Assembly: GCF_017356015.1 (NCBI RefSeq)
Contig: NZ_JAFIQV010000004.1
Coordinates: 62,001 to 126,000, forward strand
Source of the DNA: Azospirillum sp. SYSU D00513
Lineage (GTDB): Bacteria > Pseudomonadota > Alphaproteobacteria > Azospirillales > Azospirillaceae
Length of the DNA stretch: 64,000 bases
Direction: 5' to 3'
How positions within the stretch are numbered: position 1 is the stretch's first letter; the number at the start of each line of letters is the position of its first letter. Shown one piece after another: positions 1-8,637 of the stretch. The position numbers and the translations under genes are program-made. Under the pieces are notes generated by a model. It ran no database searches and was not told the origin of the DNA. It saw only the letters and a program-made list of their open reading frames with translations.

Positions 1-789
1 GAACTCGCTGATGCGGCCGGTGCCGAGATAGCGCGGGTCCGGCGCGAAGAAAGAGATGGTGTTGTAGCCCCAGTAATTGCGCAGCCCCTTTTCCAGAAGA
101 TAGCGGTCGTCGACGAAGGCGTGGATCGGCAGAAGCTCGACGGCGGTGACGCCGAGCGAGCGGATGTAGTCCACCACCTCCTGCTGCGCCATGCCGGCGA
201 AGCTGCCGCGGTGCTGTGGCGGCACGGCGGGGTGCCGCATCGTGTAGCCGCGCACGTGGGCCTCGTAGAAGACCGTGTTTTCCCATGGAACGCAGGGCAG
301 CCGTTCCTTGCCCCAGGTGAAGGCGGGATCGACCACCACGCATTTCGGCATGCCGGGCGCGCTGTCGCGCCGGTCGAAGGACAGGTCGCCCCGCGCCGCA
401 CCCACCCGGTAGCCGAAATGGGCGTCCGACCAGCGCAACGGCCCGACGAGCTGCCGGGCGTAGGGATCGAGAAGAAGCTTGTGCGGGTTGAAGCGGTGTC
501 CGGCGCGCGGCTCGTAAGGGCCGTGCACCCGGTAGCCGTAAACGGTGCCCGGCCGGGCGTCCGGCAGATAGCCGTGCCAGACCTCGTCCGTGTATTCCGG
601 CAACTCGATCCGCTCCAGCTCGCGCCGGCCCTCCTGGTCGAACAGGCACAGCTCCACCTTGGTGGCGTTGGCCGAGAAGAGGGCGAAGTTCACGCCCAGC
701 CCGTCCCAGCTTGCGCCGAGCGGGTAGGGAAGGCCCTCCCGCACGCGTGAACGGCGGAGGATCTGCGGTGCGAACGGAGTCTTCTTCAA
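1..789 (-). CDS. glgX: Glycogen debranching enzyme GlgX, N-terminal part (cut by window edge)
   Basis: This is the first 263 codons of a GlgX-type isoamylase, which removes alpha-1,6 branches from phosphorylase-trimmed glycogen in the cytoplasm. Reading leftwards from 789, the protein opens with a CBM48-like beta-sandwich (residues about 15-110, including GASWDGLGVNFALFSANA) and enters the GH13 barrel with VTAVELLPIHAFVDD and NYWGYNTISFFAPDPRY, both typical of GlgX. The start is a TTG at 789-787, chosen because a GAGG lies about 8 bases upstream and the MKKTPFAPQILRR opening is normal for the family; no ATG fits. The rest of the enzyme, including the catalytic residues, lies outside the window. 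Confidence in the family is high; the start is moderately sure. Confidence 0.9.
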   Translation of the reverse strand, partial: MKKTPFAPQILRRSRVREGLPYPLGASWDGLGVNFALFSANATKVELCLFDQEGRRELERIELPEYTDEVWHGYLPDARPGTVYGYRVHGPYEPRAGHRFNPHKLLLDPYARQLVGPLRWSDAHFGYRVGAARGDLSFDRRDSAPGMPKCVVVDPAFTWGKERLPCVPWENTVFYEAHVRGYTMRHPAVPPQHRGSFAGMAQQEVVDYIRSLGVTAVELLPIHAFVDDRYLLEKGLRNYWGYNTISFFAPDPRYLGTGRISEF

Positions 790-1366
790 TTGGGAGCCTC
801 TTGGATGGGACCGCCTGGCCGGTCCGTGCGCCGAAGGGCGGGCATGGACAGACATGGGAACCGGGCTGGCGGGCGCAATGATCCGCCCGTGGGGCCTGCC
901 CCGAACGAACGGGCGGGCTTTGCTGTCGAATTCGTGTGGCTCTCGTGCGAAGGGGGTGCTGCCTTAGGCGCATCGTCATAGTCGCCAAGGCAGGTCGCGC
1001 CAGTGCGCCGCTCATGCTATGCTACAGCCTAGAAATAAAGATAAATTCCCAAATGGTCGGGGTGCCGGGGCCAGTGTCGCGGCAGTCTGTCCCAGTCGCC
1101 GTCCGGTAGGGCGCTTGTGCTCCTCTGGCTTGGTTGTTAAGGATGGCGGCGTCTTTGCCGTGAGTGCAGGGTTTTGACGGGCGGCGCGGCCAAGCCACCT
1201 TCGGTGGAAAGATTTTTCCGCGTCTTCCAGCCTTGCCGGGCGGGTGCCGGTCCTTGCGCCGGTGAAACCTTGCCCCGACGCCGTGCCGCCGAGAGCTCTC
1301 CCTCGCCCTCTGTTCCGACGCCCTCCGTTACGACGACGCCTGCTCTTCAATCTTCGTCCTGGTGCC
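790..1366. other. Intergenic region between divergent glgX and hybrid kinase
   Basis: This 577-base gap lies between two divergent genes. Possible reading frames here have poor coding character and I reject them. An AT-rich patch near 1015-1056 stands out against the GC-rich surroundings and is the best place for promoter elements. A short hairpin (CCACC-ttc-GGTGG, about 1196-1208) is visible. No RNA gene or recognised operator was seen. Confidence 0.4.
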
Positions 1367-3511
1367 ATGCTTCGCTTCCCGAACCGCACATCCTCCTCGG
1401 CTCCGCGGGCGGTCCTGATCGGCATCGTCGTGGCGATGACGGCGTTGGGCGGGCTGTCCTGGAGCGCCGTGACCGCGCTGGATTTTTTGGACACGCTGGA
1501 CCGGGCGGAGGGTGACACGCTTCAGGCCGCCTCGATGATCGAGGGGCAGGCCGGTCCGGTCCTGCGCCACGGCTTCGAGCGGCTGGACGGTGTTGCCCGG
1601 CGGCTGGAGGCGGGCGGCGGGCTGTCGGCATTCGCGGACGCGGCGATCGCCGAGGGGCTTTCGGCGTCCGGGGCCGGAACCCTCTCCATCCTCGACACCG
1701 AGGGCCGGACCATCTTCGGCCCGACCATCGCGCTGGATGCGGGGGTCGCGGACAGCCTCGTGAGCGAGATGACGGCGGCCGTTGGCCGGGGTGTGGCCGC
1801 CCTGCCGGGCCGGGCCGAGGGCGAGGAAGCCGTCGTGCTGGCCCAGCCGGTCGCCGGGCCGGGCGGCCGTTTCCAGGGAACGGCGCTCTTCGCCATTCCC
1901 GCCGTTCGGCTCACCGGCGTGTCCAAGGCCTTCGAGGGGCGCGAGCGTACCGCCGGCCTCTTCCGGCCGGACGGGCTGCGGCTCGCCGGCCATGGTGCGC
2001 TCGGCCTGGGCGCGCTTCCCCTTCCCGCGCCGGGCGACGGCCTCGTGGAGATGGAGCGGCCGCTCGGCGGGCGGGCCTCCCTGCTGGCGCTGCGGCGGGT
2101 CGGTGACCTGCCGGTGCTGGCGGCGGTCGGCGTGCCGCGCGAGGTGGTGCTGGCACCCTGGCGCATCCGCCTGGACCGCGGCGTGGCCGTGGCCCTCACC
2201 AGCCTGCTGGCCCTGTTCGGCTTGGCCTGGATGGGCTGGGCCAGCCAGCGGCGCGAGACGGCGGCCCGCACGGCGCTGGAGGAAGCCAACACCCGGCTGG
2301 AGCAGCGGGTGGAGGAACGGACCTCCGACCTGCGGGCGCTGAACCAGAAGCTGGTCCGGGCGCTGAACGAGAAGGAGCGCGCCAACCAGGCCAAGGCGCG
2401 CTTCCTGTCGGCCGCCAACCACGACCTGCGCCAGCCCTTCCAGGCCCTGCGCCTGTTCCACCACATCCTGATCGAGCGGCTGCGCGACACGCAGGACCGC
2501 GAGATCGCGGAGCGGATGGGGGAGGCGCTGGACAGCGGCGAGAAACTGCTGCACTCCCTGCTGGAGGTCGCGACGCTCGACGCCGGGGTGGTGCGGCCCA
2601 ACGTCACCGACGTGCCGGCCGCCGCCGTGCTGGAGGACGTGGTCTCGGAATTCCGCGCCGCCGCCGCCGCCAAGGGGCTGGCCCTGCGGGTGCGGCCTTG
2701 CCCGCTGCTGGTGCGCACCGACCGGGCGCTGCTGACGCGCATGCTGCGAGACCTCGTGCGAAACGCGGTCGCCTACACGGAATCGGGCGGCGTGACGGTC
2801 GGCTGCCGGCGGCGCGGCCAGTGGCTGCGGATCGAGGTCTGGGACACCGGCCCCGGAATCCCGGCGGAACAGCTCGACGCCATCTTCGAGGACTTCGTCC
2901 AGCTCGGCAACCCGGAGCGCGACCGCAGCCGCGGCCTCGGGCTCGGGCTCGCCAAGGTGCGGCGCAAGGCGGCGCTGCTCGGCCACGCGGTGGAGGTGCG
3001 CTCGCGCCTCGGCCGGGGCTCCCTCTTCGCCGTCAGCGTGCCGGTCGCGGCCGCCGATCGGGCCGCCCCCGCCTTCGCACCCGCCTCGTCCGGGCGGGAG
3101 CCCCGGAAGGACGGGCGGCTCATTCTGGTGGTCGAGGACGATCCGGTGCAGCGCGGCGGCATGCAGCTCCTCCTGGAAAGCTGGGGCCACCACGTCCTGA
3201 CGGCGATGGACGGGGAGGCCGCACTCGCCCGGCTGCGCGCGGCGGAGCGGCCGCCCGACGTGGTCGTCTCCGACTTCCGCCTGCCGGGCGACCTCAACGG
3301 CGTGCAGATCGTGACCCGCGCCGGCGAACTGCTGGGCCGTCCCGTGCCTGGCATCATCCTCACCGGCGACACCGCACCCGAACGCATCCGCGAGGCGGTC
3401 GCCACCGGCTGCCGGCTGCTGCACAAGCCCTTCACCCCCGATCTTCTGCGCGAGGCGCTGGCCGCCGTCGGCACGGAGCGGGCCGCCCGTCAGGCGCAGA
3501 CGGCGGCCTGA
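1367..3511 (+). CDS. Membrane-bound hybrid sensor histidine kinase/response regulator
   Basis: A 714-residue hybrid kinase. A membrane segment at about residues 14-38 and another at about 270-291 enclose a periplasmic sensor region of about 230 residues that I cannot assign to a family. A coiled coil follows (about 295-335), then the HisKA box with FLSAANHDLRQP and phospho-acceptor His352. The HATPase domain (about 460-560) carries an N box (LVRNAVAYTE), DTGPGIP and GLGLGLAKVRR. The C-terminal receiver (about 586-700) has the VVEDD acidic pair, phospho-acceptor Asp636 in VVVSDFRLPG and a final HKPF lysine. A longer reading frame begins at 1244, but the ATG at 1367 puts the first membrane helix at the N-terminus. 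Its H box and receiver resemble those of the kinase at 16761-19025, so the two are probable paralogs. The signal sensed is unknown. Confidence 0.85.
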   Translation: MLRFPNRTSSSAPRAVLIGIVVAMTALGGLSWSAVTALDFLDTLDRAEGDTLQAASMIEGQAGPVLRHGFERLDGVARRLEAGGGLSAFADAAIAEGLSASGAGTLSILDTEGRTIFGPTIALDAGVADSLVSEMTAAVGRGVAALPGRAEGEEAVVLAQPVAGPGGRFQGTALFAIPAVRLTGVSKAFEGRERTAGLFRPDGLRLAGHGALGLGALPLPAPGDGLVEMERPLGGRASLLALRRVGDLPVLAAVGVPREVVLAPWRIRLDRGVAVALTSLLALFGLAWMGWASQRRETAARTALEEANTRLEQRVEERTSDLRALNQKLVRALNEKERANQAKARFLSAANHDLRQPFQALRLFHHILIERLRDTQDREIAERMGEALDSGEKLLHSLLEVATLDAGVVRPNVTDVPAAAVLEDVVSEFRAAAAAKGLALRVRPCPLLVRTDRALLTRMLRDLVRNAVAYTESGGVTVGCRRRGQWLRIEVWDTGPGIPAEQLDAIFEDFVQLGNPERDRSRGLGLGLAKVRRKAALLGHAVEVRSRLGRGSLFAVSVPVAAADRAAPAFAPASSGREPRKDGRLILVVEDDPVQRGGMQLLLESWGHHVLTAMDGEAALARLRAAERPPDVVVSDFRLPGDLNGVQIVTRAGELLGRPVPGIILTGDTAPERIREAVATGCRLLHKPFTPDLLREALAAVGTERAARQAQTAA

Positions 3512-3639
3512 CCGCGGGCGTTGCCGAGGCCTGTCCGGGCCGAAGCGGCGGCACCCATTAAGACATTGTTGAAACCGCGCGCTTAGCCTGGGCGGAACGG
3601 GCCCGCGCCATCGGCGCCCCGGAACCGGAACCGAGGCGA

Positions 3640-4935
3640 ATGATCCAGTCGCGGCCCTACAACAAGTTGGACCAGGCGCAGCTCGACACGGCGGTTCGCC
3701 GGCATGAGATGTTCCGCAACGCCCGTATCGGCGGCGCGCGGGCGATCCTGTCCTTCTGCGACCTGACGGGGCTGAATCTTGCCGGGCGCGACCTCGCGCA
3801 CGCCGACATGACCGGTGCCATCCTGCGCGGCGCGAACCTCGCGGGCGCGCGGCTGGACGGGGTGGCGCTCTTCGCCGCCGACCTCCGGCAGGCCAACCTG
3901 GAGAACGCCAGCCTCATCAAGGCGGACCTGCGCGGCGCCTGCCTGCGCGGCTCGATCCTGATCGGGGCCAACCTGTTCGAGGCGGACCTGCGCGACGGCT
4001 CGCTCGCCGAGAAGGACCGCATCGGCAACCTGCATGTCGTCCAAGTGGAGGACCGGCCGACCGAGGCTTCGGGAGCCGACCTGTCGGGCGCCAACCTGAC
4101 CAACGCGCGGCTCTCCGGCGCGATGGCCGTGCACACCGACTTCACCGACGCCGTCATGAAGGGTTGCAAGCTGGTGCGCGCGACGATGCGCGGCGCCAAC
4201 TTTTCCGGCTCGAACCTGGAAGGCGCCGACCTGTCCGGGGCCGACCTGCGCGGCGCCTGCCTGCGGGGTGCCGTGCTGACCGGCGCCTCGCTCACCATGA
4301 CCGACATGACCGACACCGACACGGAGGACGCGCTGACCGACAGCCCCGTCGGCCGCGTCGTCGCCGAGCTGGGCCGCCCGCTGGAGGCCCTGGTGGCCGA
4401 ACACATGTCCTGGGTCGGATCGGGCGGCGCCGAGGGAACGGCGCTCGACCTGTCGGGCTTCGACCTGCGCCACGCCCCGTCGCTGGCGCACAGCTGCCTG
4501 ACCATGATGCGTGCCGTGGGGGCGACGCTCTACGGGCTCGACCTCGCCGGCATCCAGCTCCAGGCGGCGGTGATGGAGAAGGCGGATTTCCGCTTCGCCC
4601 GGATGGGCGGCGCCGACCTGCGCGGCATCAACCTGAAGAACGCGAAGCTCAACAACGCCGACCTGCGCGAGGCCAAGCTGGACGCCCTGTTCTTCAGCGC
4701 CGAGCGCTCGATGCGCGCGGACCTGTCGGGCGCGAAGCTGCGCTACTGCGACCTGCGCGGGGCCAGCCTGCGCAACGCCAGCCTCGCCGGCGCCGACCTG
4801 TCCTACGCCAACCTGATGGGCTGCGACCTCGCCAAGGCCGACCTCGGCAACGCCAAGCTCTTCGGCGCCCGGCTGGAGCGCCGCGCCCTGATGCAGGCCG
4901 CCAGCCTCGAAGGGCTGGCGGGGGTGAAGCTGTAG
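3640..4935 (+). CDS. Pentapeptide-repeat protein
   Basis: A 431-residue protein made largely of A(D/N)LxxA-type pentapeptide repeats, expected to form a right-handed quadrilateral beta-helix. Repeats fill about residues 30-125, 148-220 and 300-420. They are interrupted near 125-145 and by a non-repeat linker at about 220-290 that contains EHMSWVGSGG followed by LDLSGFDLRHA. No signal peptide or membrane segment is visible, so it is probably cytoplasmic. Some pentapeptide proteins mimic DNA and protect gyrase, but nothing here shows that, and the function is unknown. It is preceded by 128 bases after the hybrid kinase and converges with the PRC-barrel gene. Confidence 0.85.
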   Translation: MIQSRPYNKLDQAQLDTAVRRHEMFRNARIGGARAILSFCDLTGLNLAGRDLAHADMTGAILRGANLAGARLDGVALFAADLRQANLENASLIKADLRGACLRGSILIGANLFEADLRDGSLAEKDRIGNLHVVQVEDRPTEASGADLSGANLTNARLSGAMAVHTDFTDAVMKGCKLVRATMRGANFSGSNLEGADLSGADLRGACLRGAVLTGASLTMTDMTDTDTEDALTDSPVGRVVAELGRPLEALVAEHMSWVGSGGAEGTALDLSGFDLRHAPSLAHSCLTMMRAVGATLYGLDLAGIQLQAAVMEKADFRFARMGGADLRGINLKNAKLNNADLREAKLDALFFSAERSMRADLSGAKLRYCDLRGASLRNASLAGADLSYANLMGCDLAKADLGNAKLFGARLERRALMQAASLEGLAGVKL

Positions 4936-4951
4936 GGGAGTGCGCGCGGGA

Positions 4952-5599
4952 TTACTGGTTGTTCACCAGCGTCTTGGCCTTGCCGTCATAGGCGAAGGAC
5001 GGCGCCTTGGTCAGCTCCTCCAGCGTCATGTCGAGGCTGAGGCGGGTGGTCGGCTTTTCCGATGCGGGCGGGGTGCTGGCGTTTTCGGGCGCGTCCATCC
5101 GCAGCTCCGAGGCGGGGACGGAGATCATCTCGGCCTCCGCGCCGATGAAGGCGCCGCTGCTCAGCACCACGCGGTCCACGCCGCCGTTCGGGCCGCCCAG
5201 CGTGAAGTCGCGGATCATGCCGCCCGACTTGCCGTCGCGGGTCTGCACGTCGCGGCCGACCAGCTCGCGCGCGGCGGCCGTGTCGAGCGTCAGGGGAGGG
5301 GCGGCGGCCACCTCCTCCTGCGCACCGCCGGTGCCCTGGCTGGCCGTGCCCTGGGCCGGAGCGGTCATCTCGTCCGAGGGCGCGCTGCCGTCCATGCCCT
5401 CCTGCGAGCTTTGCGGGGAGGTGGTGGCCGTGTCTTCCGGACGCGGCGCGGTCATCAGCGGCGTGGTGCCGCCGGCCGCGGGCGCGGCGCTCTGGCCGGC
5501 CGTGCCTTGGTTGACCGTGTCTTGAGCGGCGGCCGTCGGGGCGGCCGCGGCTGCGGCCAGCAGGGCGAGGGCGGACGCGGCGAGGATGGCGGAACGCAT
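4952..5599 (-). CDS. Secreted PRC-barrel domain protein
   Basis: A 215-residue protein with a clear signal peptide (MRSAILAASALALLAAAAAA, cleavage near the AAAQD at about 25). A low-complexity Thr/Ser/Gln/Pro-rich linker runs to about residue 100. A PRC-barrel-like domain follows at about 103-168 (ELVGRDVQTRDGKSGGMIRDF, then VDRVVLSSGAFIGAEAEMISVP). Periplasmic or envelope proteins of this type are common in Azospirillum relatives, and their roles are mostly unknown. CGGAG upstream supports the ATG at 5599. It ends 16 bases from the convergent pentapeptide gene and lies 87 bases downstream of metW on the same strand, so co-transcription with metXW is possible. Confidence 0.8.
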   Translation of the reverse strand: MRSAILAASALALLAAAAAAPTAAAQDTVNQGTAGQSAAPAAGGTTPLMTAPRPEDTATTSPQSSQEGMDGSAPSDEMTAPAQGTASQGTGGAQEEVAAAPPLTLDTAAARELVGRDVQTRDGKSGGMIRDFTLGGPNGGVDRVVLSSGAFIGAEAEMISVPASELRMDAPENASTPPASEKPTTRLSLDMTLEELTKAPSFAYDGKAKTLVNNQ

Positions 5600-5686
5600 G
5601 AACGGATCTCCGGTTCGGCATCTGGGTCCGTGATCAACAGCCCAAACTGCCGTCCGGTTGCACCCTGCCGCCGCGAAGCCTCCGCT

Positions 5687-6337
5687 TCAGTCGCCGCGCA
5701 CCAGGAAGACGCCCTGTTCCCCCATCAGGTTGGCGAGCCAGCCATGGTCGCTGCCGGTGATGCGGCCGGCGCGGTTCACGATCACGCTGCGCTCGACCCG
5801 GAGCCCCATATCGCGCACCAGCTCGACGAAGTCGGCGATGGTGCAGAGATGGATGTTGGGCGTCTCGTACCACTGGTAGCCCAGATTCTTCGTGACCGGC
5901 ATGCGCCCGCGCGTCAGGAGCTGGAGGCGGATGCGCCAGTAGCCGAAGTTGGGCACGGACACGATGGCCCGCCGGCCGATCCGCGCCAGATGGCCCAGCA
6001 CCGCGCGCGGCTCGCGCATGGCCTGGAGCGTCTGGCTGAGGATGACATAGTCGAAGGCGCCGGCCGGATAGTCCTTCAGATCGGTTTCGGCATCGCCCTG
6101 GATGACCGACAGGCCGCGCGCCACGCATTGGTGCACGCCGTCCATGGACAGCTCGATCCCGCGCCCGTCCACGCCCTTCTCGCGCGTCAGCACCTCCAGC
6201 AGCGCGCCGTCGCCGCAGCCGACGTCGAGCACGCGGCTGCCCGGCTCGACCATGTCGGCGATCAGCTTCAGGTCGAAGCGGATGTCGCGAGCGCTGCGGG
6301 CGGCGAGGCGGGAGGCGGTGTCGTCAAGAGGGCTCAT
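5687..6337 (-). CDS. metW: Methionine biosynthesis protein MetW
   Basis: A 216-residue class I SAM-dependent-methyltransferase-fold protein of the MetW family. Motif I is VLDVGCGDGALLEVL (about residues 35-49), followed by the acidic GRGIELSMDG turn, a GDAETDL motif and a C-terminal region typical of MetW (VPNFGYWRIRLQLL, YQWYETPNIHLCTI). MetW acts with MetX in making O-acyl-homoserine and is encoded directly downstream of it in many proteobacteria. Here it begins 22 bases after the metX stop, which indicates one operon. Confidence 0.95.
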   Translation of the reverse strand: MSPLDDTASRLAARSARDIRFDLKLIADMVEPGSRVLDVGCGDGALLEVLTREKGVDGRGIELSMDGVHQCVARGLSVIQGDAETDLKDYPAGAFDYVILSQTLQAMREPRAVLGHLARIGRRAIVSVPNFGYWRIRLQLLTRGRMPVTKNLGYQWYETPNIHLCTIADFVELVRDMGLRVERSVIVNRAGRITGSDHGWLANLMGEQGVFLVRGD

Positions 6338-6359
6338 GGCCGGAAGAACCTTTCTGAAC

Positions 6360-7589
6360 TCAGGGCGCGCGGCGCCGGGCCAGCCCGCGGTGCTCGGCGC
6401 ATCCGTCGAGGAAGCCGCGGATCACCTGGTGCAGTTCCGGCTCGTCCAGCAGGAAGGCATCGTGGCCCTTGTCGGTCCGCACCTCCACGAAGCTGACGTT
6501 GGCCGCCACCGCGTTCAGCGCGTGCACGACGGCGCGCGATTCCGACGTCGGGAACAGCCAGTCCGAGGAGAAGCTCGCCAGGCAGAAGCGCACCGGCGTG
6601 GTCTTCCCTTGCGGCCGGAAGGCGTTCGCCAGCACGCCGCCATGGTCGGCGGCGAGGTCGAAATAATCCATGGCGCGGGTGATGTAGAGGTAGGAGTTGG
6701 CGTCGAACCGCTCCACGAAGGTGATGCCCTGGTGGCGCAGGTAGCTCTCCACCTGGAAATCCGCGTCGAATCCGTAGGTCACCGACTGGCGGTTCTGCAG
6801 GTTGCGCCCGAACTTGCGGTGCAGCGCCGGCTCCGACAGATAGGTGATGTGGGCGGCCATGCGGGCGACGGCCAGCCCGGCGCGCGGCCGGCGGTCCTCC
6901 AGCAGGTAGCCGCCGCCGCACCATTCCGGATCGGCCATGATGGCCTGGCGCCCGACCTCGTGGAAGGCGATGTTCTGCGCCGAATGGCGCGCCGCCGTCG
7001 CGATGGGCACGGCGGCGAAGACCGACTCCGGGTACGCCACCGCCCATTGCAGCACCTGCATGCCGCCCATGGACCCGCCGATCACGCAGAAGAGTTGGTC
7101 GATGCCCAGATGCTCGACCAGCAGCTTCTGCGCCCGCACCATGTCGCCGATGGTGATGACCGGGAAGTTCAGGCCGTAGGGCTGTCCGGTCGCCGGGTCG
7201 GTCTCCTTCGGGCCGGTCGAGCCCATGCAGCCGCCGATCACGTTGGAGCAGATGACGAAGTAGCGGTCGGTGTCCACCGGTTTGCCGGGGCCGACCATCA
7301 TCTCCCACCAGCCGGACTTTCCGGTCACCGGGTGGCGGTCCAGCACGAAATGGTCGCCGGTCAGCGCGTGGCAGACCAGGACGGCGTTGGACCGGTCCTC
7401 GTTCAGCGTGCCGTAGGTCTGGTAGGCGACCTCGAAGGGACCCAGTTCCGCCCCGCTGTCGAGCCGCATCGGGCGGTCCGCGCCCAGCGTCACGCGGTGG
7501 CCGGGGAAGGGGACGGCCTCGGCCGTCGGGTCGGCCATCGGGCCAGCCATCGAGACGGCCGTTGCGGCGGTGGAAGGCTGTGCGGACAT
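6360..7589 (-). CDS. metX: Homoserine O-acyltransferase MetX
   Basis: A 409-residue alpha/beta-hydrolase-fold acyltransferase that activates homoserine for methionine synthesis in the cytoplasm. The nucleophile elbow GGSMGG gives Ser173. The other members of the triad are Asp343 in SSDWLFP and His376 in [17 protein letters not shown] and [13 protein letters not shown] are family signatures. Whether the donor is acetyl-CoA or succinyl-CoA cannot be decided by eye, because both activities occur in this family. The first 25 residues are poorly conserved; the ATG at 7589 is used, though an internal Met at 14 or 18 is possible. metW follows 22 bases downstream. The gene is divergent from the chorismate-mutase gene, and together with hom in this window it supplies the methionine branch. 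Confidence 0.95.
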   Translation of the reverse strand: MSAQPSTAATAVSMAGPMADPTAEAVPFPGHRVTLGADRPMRLDSGAELGPFEVAYQTYGTLNEDRSNAVLVCHALTGDHFVLDRHPVTGKSGWWEMMVGPGKPVDTDRYFVICSNVIGGCMGSTGPKETDPATGQPYGLNFPVITIGDMVRAQKLLVEHLGIDQLFCVIGGSMGGMQVLQWAVAYPESVFAAVPIATAARHSAQNIAFHEVGRQAIMADPEWCGGGYLLEDRRPRAGLAVARMAAHITYLSEPALHRKFGRNLQNRQSVTYGFDADFQVESYLRHQGITFVERFDANSYLYITRAMDYFDLAADHGGVLANAFRPQGKTTPVRFCLASFSSDWLFPTSESRAVVHALNAVAANVSFVEVRTDKGHDAFLLDEPELHQVIRGFLDGCAEHRGLARRRAP

Positions 7590-7631
7590 GGCGTTTTCTG
7601 CGGATTTCGGGGGCTCCGGCCCGGGACCGTA

Positions 7632-7661
7632 TAGCTACGGAGCGAGCCTCCGGGGTGTCAA
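7632..7661 (-). promoter_or_regulatory. Candidate promoter of metXW
   Basis: On the minus strand a perfect TTGACA (7661-7656) is followed, after 18 bases, by TAGCTA (7637-7632), about 43 bases upstream of the metX ATG. The -35 is perfect and the -10 is weak. No SAM-II riboswitch core could be recognised in this leader. Confidence 0.35.
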
Positions 7662-7731
7662 TGTTTTCTTTGCTTTTGCACCCCGGCCGGACTACTACTA
7701 TCTGGTTCCGACTGCACGGTTTTTTGGACCA

Positions 7732-8625
7732 ATGACGCCCGCCAGCCCCGCCAATCCTGCCCTCGACGAACTGCGCCGCGAGATCGACCAGATCGACAAT
7801 TCGATCCACGATCTGCTGATGCGCCGCGCCTCGGTGGTCGAGCGCATCGGCGTCGCCAAGGGCCCGGGACCGGCACCGGGGCAGGCCGTGTTCCTGCGCC
7901 CCGGCCGCGAGGCGGTGATCCTGCGCCGGCTGATGGCGCGCCACGCCGGCAGCTTCCCGGCCCAGGTCGTCGTGCGGATCTGGCGCGAGATGATCTCCGC
8001 CTTCACGCGGCTCCAGGGACCCTTCGCCGTCGCGGTCTACGCGCCGGAGGACCGCCGCGGCTTCTGGGACGTGGCGCGCGACCATTTCGGCAGCCTCGTG
8101 CCGATGAGTGCCGTGAACAGCCCCGTGGCGGCGCTCCGCGCCGTGGCGGAGGGCACGGCCACCGTCGCGATCGTCCCCTATCCGGCCGAGGACGACGCCG
8201 ACCCCTGGTGGCGCTTCGTGGTGTCGTCGGACGCCAGCACGCCCCGCATCGTGGCGCGGCTGCCCTTCTGCGGCCGCGGCAACGCGCGCGGGGAAGACCG
8301 CGACGCGCTGGCGCTGGCCATGGTCCCGCACGAGCCGACCGGCGACGACCGCTCGATGCTCGGCATCGAACTGGGCGCCGATCTCAGCCGCGGCCGGCTG
8401 AAGGATTTCCTGGAGGCCTCGGGCCTGCCGCCGACCTCCTTCTGCACCTGGCACGCCCGCGACCGCTCCGGCCCCTCGATCCACCTGGTGGAGATCGCCG
8501 ACTTCGTCGATCCCGCCGACCCGCGCCTGGCCGATTTCCTCGCCCGGATGGGCGAGATCCCGGCGCGTGTCAACGTGCTCGGCGGCTACGCCGTGCCGCT
8601 GAGCTTTCCCAACGACGCCCGCTGA
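7732..8625 (+). CDS. Chorismate mutase fused to a shortened prephenate-dehydratase-like region
   Basis: A 297-residue protein. Residues 8-95 form an AroQ-type chorismate mutase (LDELRREIDQIDNSIHDLLMRR, then a long helix ending VVRIWREMISAF), converting chorismate to prephenate. The rest resembles a prephenate dehydratase: residues about 100-165 look like the first half of the periplasmic-binding-like fold (FWDVARDHFG, ALRAVAEGTATVAIVPYP), but the second subdomain seems missing and the TRF catalytic motif reads WRF. Residues about 190-290 could be an ACT-like domain. Classical P-proteins are about 360 residues, so dehydratase activity is doubtful. A reading frame from 7570 exists, but the ATG at 7732 starts at the conserved domain with a GGA upstream. 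hisC follows after 12 bases, an operon arrangement. Confidence 0.75.
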   Translation: MTPASPANPALDELRREIDQIDNSIHDLLMRRASVVERIGVAKGPGPAPGQAVFLRPGREAVILRRLMARHAGSFPAQVVVRIWREMISAFTRLQGPFAVAVYAPEDRRGFWDVARDHFGSLVPMSAVNSPVAALRAVAEGTATVAIVPYPAEDDADPWWRFVVSSDASTPRIVARLPFCGRGNARGEDRDALALAMVPHEPTGDDRSMLGIELGADLSRGRLKDFLEASGLPPTSFCTWHARDRSGPSIHLVEIADFVDPADPRLADFLARMGEIPARVNVLGGYAVPLSFPNDAR

Positions 8626-8637
8626 GGCCCATCCGTC

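Noticed and set aside
790-981. 63-codon frame between glgX and the hybrid kinase
   Set aside because: TTG start without ribosome site, low-complexity composition and no conserved-looking motif.
1012-1518. 168-codon minus-strand frame before and over the first hybrid kinase
   Set aside because: Basic low-complexity translation overlapping the kinase N-terminus; no ribosome site or motif.
3556-3576. Second CtrA-like box before the pentapeptide gene (TTAA-N7-TTGAA)
   Set aside because: The second half deviates from TTAAC, so I do not count it as a site.
7590-7731. SAM-II riboswitch upstream of metX
   Set aside because: I looked for the conserved SAM-II core on the minus strand and did not find its paired elements in order; only a promoter-like TTGACA is clear. 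A covariance-model search would settle it.
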